Assembly: GCF_021018805.1 (NCBI RefSeq)
Contig: NC_086259.1
Location: 14,723,001-14,787,000, forward strand
Direction of reading: 5' to 3'
From: Prinia subflava
Lineage: Eukaryota; Chordata; Aves; Passeriformes; Cisticolidae
DNA length: 64,000 nucleotides
The position numbers were made by a program, and so were the translations under genes. Position 1 is the first letter of the stretch; every line of letters starts with the position of its first letter. The notes below the pieces were generated by a model that was given only the letters and a program-made list of their open reading frames with translations, was not told where the DNA came from and ran no database searches. This document shows positions 58,065 through 64,000 of the stretch, piece by piece.

Positions 58065-61000
58065 CTGGGGAGAGGTGGAAAAAAAAGAGAATTCACTTGG
58101 AAACTGCATCCAAGGTAGATGTACTCCACCTCCTCCCTACACCTGCCATGACATCAAGCTGTGCTGTTATTTTCAGCTGTATCCAGCCTTTACAGAGGGG
58201 ATTCTTTCAAGGCTTCAAAACCCAGTTTGTCGTCTAAAAGCTTTAGGACTAGACACAGATACAGAACGCTCAACCTCTTTCTACAGCCTTGGTATTCCAG
58301 ACAACACAGCACCAAGGGCAGAGCAGTGACCAACTCCTCACCTCAAATTACTCCTACAGGAGGAAGAAGAGAAGCAATAATATCTGCTCCAGATCCCCCT
58401 CAAGTAGACACAGCAGAAAATAAAAGTACACTATAAAAGTTGATTAGATAACAGGAAGAGAGAAGTGACAGGATAAACTCCCCTTATTTAGTAAAGAGCT
58501 GGGTTTGACAGCATCCACTTGGCTCTTGCTCACCATCATATAAAAGGAGCTCATTGTCAAGCCTCAAACAAACTGAAAGGCTAAATAATCAGGAACACAA
58601 GGTAGGAGAGATTGCTACAGATCTAATCACAAACCAGCTTGTCTGGATAGGGCACAAATGCAGGAAGAAAGGTTCTGAAGTGCAAAGGAAACGAATAAAA
58701 ATACAAGTTTTTATTCTATAAGGAATAGCTGGTACTCCAGCTCTCACCAAACAACACAAAATGCCAATGCTTGATATCTCCTCTGCCCCAGTGGGACACT
58801 CACTGAACAGCTGCCCCAGCACAGCTTGCCCTCAACAAAGCCCCCAGATCAGATGCTGCTGGAGCTGGACACCCTCCCTGCATGGGAGAAAAGCAGCTGC
58901 AGCCTCCAGTGCCCCCTGGGACCATCCCCACCACAGAACACAACTGCTCTCGGGGCAGGCTCAAGCATGCATGGATGCACAAAGGAGCTGTGAGCTGCAC
59001 AGGGTGACCAACCTGCCATGGCTGGAAGTCCAAGAGGGAAAAATGAAATCATCACCCAGTGAAAGGGATGCTCTGGGAGTGGATCTGCACCTGCCTGATG
59101 CCCAGCCTGCCCCCGAGAGGCCTCCTCTGGATCATCCGACCAAGCACGCCAGTGCAAGAGTTGGCTCCAAGTGGCACTGGGATCATTTCTCTGCTATGTG
59201 CAGCACAAGAGTCAGTGATTCATCCCCTCAAATATTTGGTTACAGCCAACCATAATACTGCCTCATGATGGAAAATGCCTCTTCTTTCCATGAAATGGAG
59301 TGCACTGCCAAGCAAACAAAAAACCCCTCGTGCACATAAATGGGGAAGGTTTCGGCTACTAAAAACACTTTTCCAGTTCCTGCCACCACTACAAGAGTGA
59401 TTTCCCCCCTTGAGCAGAGTAACACAGGAGCTCAGTCAACAAACCACACAGTAAAGCTGAAAGGTTTTCAAAAGCAAAACTGGAAGAGTTTTGGCTAGCA
59501 GTTTCCTATTAAGGAGAAAATAATTAGAAATATTTCCTCAGCATTTCTTTCTCAAAGAAATGATGCTCCTAAAAAGGAAGAGATGGAAATACTTGTAATG
59601 CCTGTCAGAGGAAAGTTCAAACCAGAAGGAAACACAGCTATCAATTGCTGCAAGATAGTCAACTTTGATACAGGAATAAGAGGAAGAACAAGCCTGTTCG
59701 AAAAGCAAGTTTTTATAATACAAATTTTCAGCTTTGAAATGATGAGGTTAGCACTGAAAACCAAGAATTTCCAGTAAATTACATATAACTAGAATGTGAA
59801 ATGGAGACTTTCTCAGGAGATCCCATTCACATGAAAGGTCAACCTCTTACCTGTGAGACTTGTGCAACTAAAGAGAAGCAGCTGCAGGGTGTCCAGCCTG
59901 GTACCACGCAGCGCACGCAGCCAGGGGACTGCAGGCTTCAGGAGGAGCCAGTAAATACCCTGCTGGTTCCTTTGCATGTGGTAACCAACCACCATATTGT
60001 GTAATCTGAAGCAAACCCCTAATTCAGCTCTATTTTCTTTAAAAATACCTTGGAGGGTTAAGACTAGTGTCAAAACACGATGGGAAGCAGCCTTTGCTGG
60101 CGTGCAGCATTTCACAAAGCCATTGCCACAGCTGGTTGCTTTCTTGCTGAGGCAAGAGCACCCTAAACCAAAAGCAGACAGACCTTGAGTGTGCCAGTTT
60201 CACAGAAAGGGAGGCTCACCACCTCTCAAAGCTTTCCAGCTCCTGCACAAGTGCTCACCAGTGAAAACCCCCAGGGTTGTACAAGGTTTACACAACAATC
60301 CTGATGTCTTCTCTGGGTAATTCATCTTTGTCACAAACACAGGGCTGGAGGATCTGATCTCTTGTTTGACTTGATGTGAAGAAGAAGCAGACAGTAACTA
60401 CCACCACAGCAGTTTCTTTTTCTGTATACTCACTGTGAAAGTCAGATTTTATAGTCACTTGCACATTGCATTTGTCTTTTCACTTCCTTTAAACCCCTTT
60501 TTTAAGCTGGTACAGGAACACTAAAATTGCAACACGGATTTAAAGTGAACTTCACTTTCTCACTTAAATGGGTGTGGCCAGAGCAGGCCTGGTAGGGATT
60601 CCTCCCTGCACAGTTTTCCCCTCACCTCTGGATACAGAGATACTCGTGCTCAGGACAAGACTTGTTCAGCTTTCTTTCTGAAAGGCAAACTGAAGCATTT
60701 ACCACCTTCTGAGCTTCCCCATCTCAGAGGTCATTACTTGTCATCTCCCAGTCATTTAGGTGGAACTGTCCCTTGTACTACAGAAAACCTCAACTGTGCT
60801 TCAGTCTGAACCAGCGCTGGTATCGATCACACCTCCTGCTCCTCAGCTCCCCAAGCCACAGACGGATCATTAAATTCCTTATCAGAGACTGAGCTTAAGT
60901 CATGCTTTGAGGCAGATGAAAGTGCTTCTGAGATAATGATCTTTTAAAAAGATAGTGCTATCTGACAGCCCAGTGAAGTTGAACAAGAAGTGCCTCCAGC

Positions 61001-62631
61001 AGGGTGATGTGGCCTGGCAGAGCTGAACAAGCTCAGCAGTTGCCCAAGGAGCAGAGTATAATGCACTGCTTCAGAAGTGGCAGGGAGATAAAGATAATGC
61101 CCTGTAGATGGCAAGGAACACTAATCCTATAAGCTGCAGGGATACAAGCACATGAAATAAAATCGATTAGCTATACCCTATTAAGTTTTGGCACAGACAT
61201 TCATTTGGAAGCTTATAAATAACTCTTTCAATTAATTCAAGTTAATCTTCCTTGCTGCCCAGAAAGTTAAAGGCGTTATCAACAATATAATTCTGACAAA
61301 AGCATTCATGATATCAGGATTCAGTATTAAATAAAAAAAACCCACAAAAAAGCCCAAAGCTCTCCCAAAAAATCCACAAGAAATTCCAGAATAGACAATG
61401 TTGAGAGAAAAGTGACTCTTTGGATACCAAGCAGAGGTGTAGAATGGCAAAGAAATCACACACGGAAAAAAAAAAAGAAAAAAAAGAAAAAGAAAGAGGC
61501 TTTTTCTAAAGCTTTATCTCGTAAAATTTACAATAGTCCATTTCAGAAAGGATAAAGCTTTATCTATATCAGTATCTAGAAATCACTGAGAGAGTTCTCT
61601 TCAGTCATGTGGAGATCAACTCCTTGCAGTACTTAAAGAACTTTGTGCCTGCGCAAAATCTAAACCACAAAAGCATTTTGAGGGGCAAGTAAAGAGACTG
61701 AGCAGCTCAGTCACAGCACAGCCCTGCCCTGGGAACTAGGATTAGAGCTAGCACAGGGGCATCCGAGTCCCAAGTGCCCAAATGACATTGTGGGCACCAG
61801 GAAGATGCTTCAAGGAGGGACTGCTGGAAGCAGGAGCAGACTCTTGTCAGCAAACCACCAGCTTCAGGTAACTGAGCCAGAAGAGTGGCAACTCAGAGTT
61901 TGGCTGTTTCTTGTCTAAACTAATCTTAGTGCTTTTCTTTCTTCTAACTCAGAGCTGGGCTTGTTTTCAGAAGAACACTGAGTGCAGAACCACTCTGTAG
62001 AAGGCAGAACAGTCTCCTGCTGCAGACCACAGAACTAAGCCCAGCTATGTGGCATGACTAAGCTATTGTGAATGCGTAAAATTCACATGTCCAAAAACTG
62101 TTTTCAGTGTAAAATTTTGATAACATTGCTGAAAAACTGAGCAATGCCTCAGTTGGAAGCTTGCTTTATCAGCTGTCTGGCAACTGCCTCAGTGAGCAGG
62201 GCACAGCAGACAATGTCTAGAAACAGGCTGAAGAAAGCTCCATGTCTTGATAATTGAAGCAGCAACAGAGGATGGCCTGATCTTTCAGTGGCCAGAGTTG
62301 AGAGCCACCTTTGTGGCCTTCCCTGCCAGCCATGGAAAGCTGGCTGCTCTTTGCCAGACAAAGTTCAGGGCTGTACTGACAGAGCAGGAAAAGCCCTTCT
62401 AATTCTCTTTCCTCCCCTGAGTGGATACAGTGACAGCTGCTCGAGAGACTGTCATCTGAGACCAGTACAACATGTAGGTCACTAGGTTAGCAAACCTTGG
62501 AAGCACTCATAGAAAGCACGATTCCTGAACTACCTGGGGCTTCAGAGCTGAAGAACACAGAGCCTGAAACACAGCTCTGGGCAGGTCACAGGAACCCCCT
62601 TATCTCAGAATAAGAGGGCCAACCCCCTTCT

Positions 62632-62805
62632 TTCACAGAATCACTAGGCTGAAAGAGATTTTCAAGATCATTTAGTCCAATCCATGCCCTAATACCTCAA
62701 ATAACCATGGCACTGAGTGCCACATCCACCTTTTTTTAAACACATCCAGGGATGGTGACTCCACCACCTCCCCGGGCAGACCACTCTTGTACTTTTATCA
62801 CAGAA
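62632..62805 (-). repeat. CR1 LINE fragment (minus orientation)
   Basis: Well-preserved CR1 complement: TCACAGAATCACTAGGCTG, AAGATCATTTAGTCCAATCC, ATGGCACTGAGTGCCACATC, AACACATCCAGGGATGGTGA and CCACCACCTCCCCGGGCAGA. It looks younger than the copy at 46.6 kb. Confidence 0.88.
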
Positions 62806-63526
62806 CTTACTTAAAACAACAAAAAACCCACTCACACAAGAACTCAGCTTCATTTCTCCCCATCTGTCTCTTCAGGACCTTTCCTTTGTGCCCTGCTACA
62901 AGTCTGCCAGTAAAGCACACGAGAGCCGGGTGTGGATTCACCAGCCAGGTGGAACGAGTGCTCCTGCCAGCTCTCACAGGTGTCCTGCTCCAACCACTGG
63001 GCTGTGGTATTTTCTTACAGTGTTTCAGGGCCCCTGCCAGCACAAAGAAACCCAGAGGAAGTTGCTCAATGTGCCGTGGCCAAGGAGGGGAAGGGCCTGA
63101 CTGCCCGAGAGGTGGCTCGGACAAGTGCAGGTGGGTTAGGAAGTGGGAGGATGATGAGCAAGGATGTGTCTCACAAGGCAGTCTGAACGTGGCTTAAACA
63201 AGACTGTGCACCCACTTTAGTCAAAAAAGGTAGAAAGCTCAAAAACTAGTTAAGAGGCTTTCAAAATCCTGTAACAGTACCAGGAACATGAAGTCTCAGC
63301 CACCTGGGGCTTCTGCTAAATAACTTTCTGAGGAATTTCAGGAGAATTAAGGTTAAATTGTTTTGATAATTACATTTAAACACCACTTCACTAAATGTTA
63401 CAAAGGGGTAATGCTCTAAAGAGAGAATAACTCACCTATTGTTAATTTTTTAAAAAATCTTTTATTTCAGGACTGATATATTAACCAGAGTTTGAGTGCA
63501 AACACACACACCATTCTTTGACTCAC

Positions 63527-63592
63527 CATTAGCTGAACGTTTTTAAAAGCAGGGAGAACAATTCTAAGCCTGCTCATGCCAGACAGCTTTGC
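63527..63592 (-). other. Exon-like segment, second candidate leader exon
   Basis: A long T tract then CCCCCTAAAG as acceptor and AATG|GTGAGT as donor enclose 66 nt on the minus strand. It has a single ATG in an open frame but no known protein similarity. The acceptor AAG is less favoured than CAG. Confidence 0.25.
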
Positions 63593-64000
63593 CTTTAGGG
63601 GGAAAAAAAAAAAGAGCATCAGCAGCTTGCTAGATTTTCTTTTTTCAGTATGACTTTCTAGCATGTCCCACTGCCTGCAGGAGGGTATAAGATACACATG
63701 AATGGTGCAGCCTCTTGGCTCATAGTTCACCAGCTGCCCTCTAACCTATGATTCAAGCTGTAATTCTACCAGTTTGGACTCATGCACCAAAGCCAGCAAT
63801 CCAAAAAACCCATGCCAGTACTTCAGATGAAAATGTCCTCGACACTTGTCCTTCTCACACCTAAAAAAAGACCAAGATATTCAGATACTTAGAGCAAAAG
63901 GGAAGCATTTACTATGAAAAAAAAGAAAAAGCCTTAGAAAGGGAGAAAAATAATTACAGTTGTGTTTCATATGCTCAGAAACCACTGTTTCCCTGAGGGG

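Larger units (their letters stand above)
55714..64000 (-). other. RSPRY1: RSPRY1 upstream (5' leader/intron) region; no recognised protein
   Basis: AT-rich sequence with no CpG island, so the RSPRY1 promoter is probably right of the window. It contains two exon-like segments (57889-58064 and 63527-63592) and one CR1 fragment. The longest open frames, such as the plus-strand one at 58761-59255, have no recognisable domain. Confidence 0.5.

Noticed and set aside
58761..59255. A 164-codon plus-strand frame
   Set aside because: No recognisable domain, no visible promoter or conserved splice sites; most likely chance in a moderately GC-rich intron.

Overview
The window is vertebrate nuclear DNA and almost certainly avian. 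It holds interrupted genes with GT-AG introns, CpG-island promoters, several CR1 LINE fragments (the dominant bird/reptile retroposon), and proteins recognisable as RANBP10, CENPT, THAP11, PLLP, ARL2BP and RSPRY1. In mammals the first three lie together on human 16q22 and the last three on 16q13, so this fits the bird chromosome that corresponds to human 16q. I could not fix the species. There is no operon, phage, CRISPR array or other prokaryotic content.

Layout. 0-3.5 kb: first two coding exons of RANBP10 (minus strand; the rest runs off the left edge). 3.5-4.1 kb: CpG-island promoter. 5.7-15.8 kb: CENPT (minus), a kinetochore histone-fold protein; eleven coding exons join in frame and the extreme N-terminus is unresolved. 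15.6-17.1 kb: CpG island shared head-to-head with the single-exon gene THAP11 (plus). 19.4-20.7 kb: two identical tRNA-Leu(CAG) genes in inverted orientation, flanked by CR1 fragments. 21.1-23.9 kb: PLLP (plus, 4 exons). 24.7-31.7 kb: ARL2BP (minus, 6 exons), tail-to-tail with PLLP, with a CpG promoter at 32.1-32.8 kb. 33.0-55.7 kb: RSPRY1 (minus, 14 coding exons joining in one frame of 573 codons plus stop). 55.7-64 kb: RSPRY1 leader/intron sequence with two exon-like segments but no recognised protein.

The genes are unrelated housekeeping or cell-biology genes, not one pathway. The most interesting links are regulatory and structural. The THAP11/CENPT and RANBP10 CpG islands each carry three matches to the ACTACA...CCCA...GC element bound by ZNF143 and by THAP11 itself. 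THAP11 here lacks the polyglutamine tract of the human protein. RSPRY1 has two candidate start codons, the second in an acylation-type context. The THAP11-to-PLLP neighbourhood joins two blocks that are about 10 Mb apart in human. I found no convincing new protein system. Exon borders were read by eye from splice consensus and reading-frame continuity; comparisons with human proteins and gene order are from memory.
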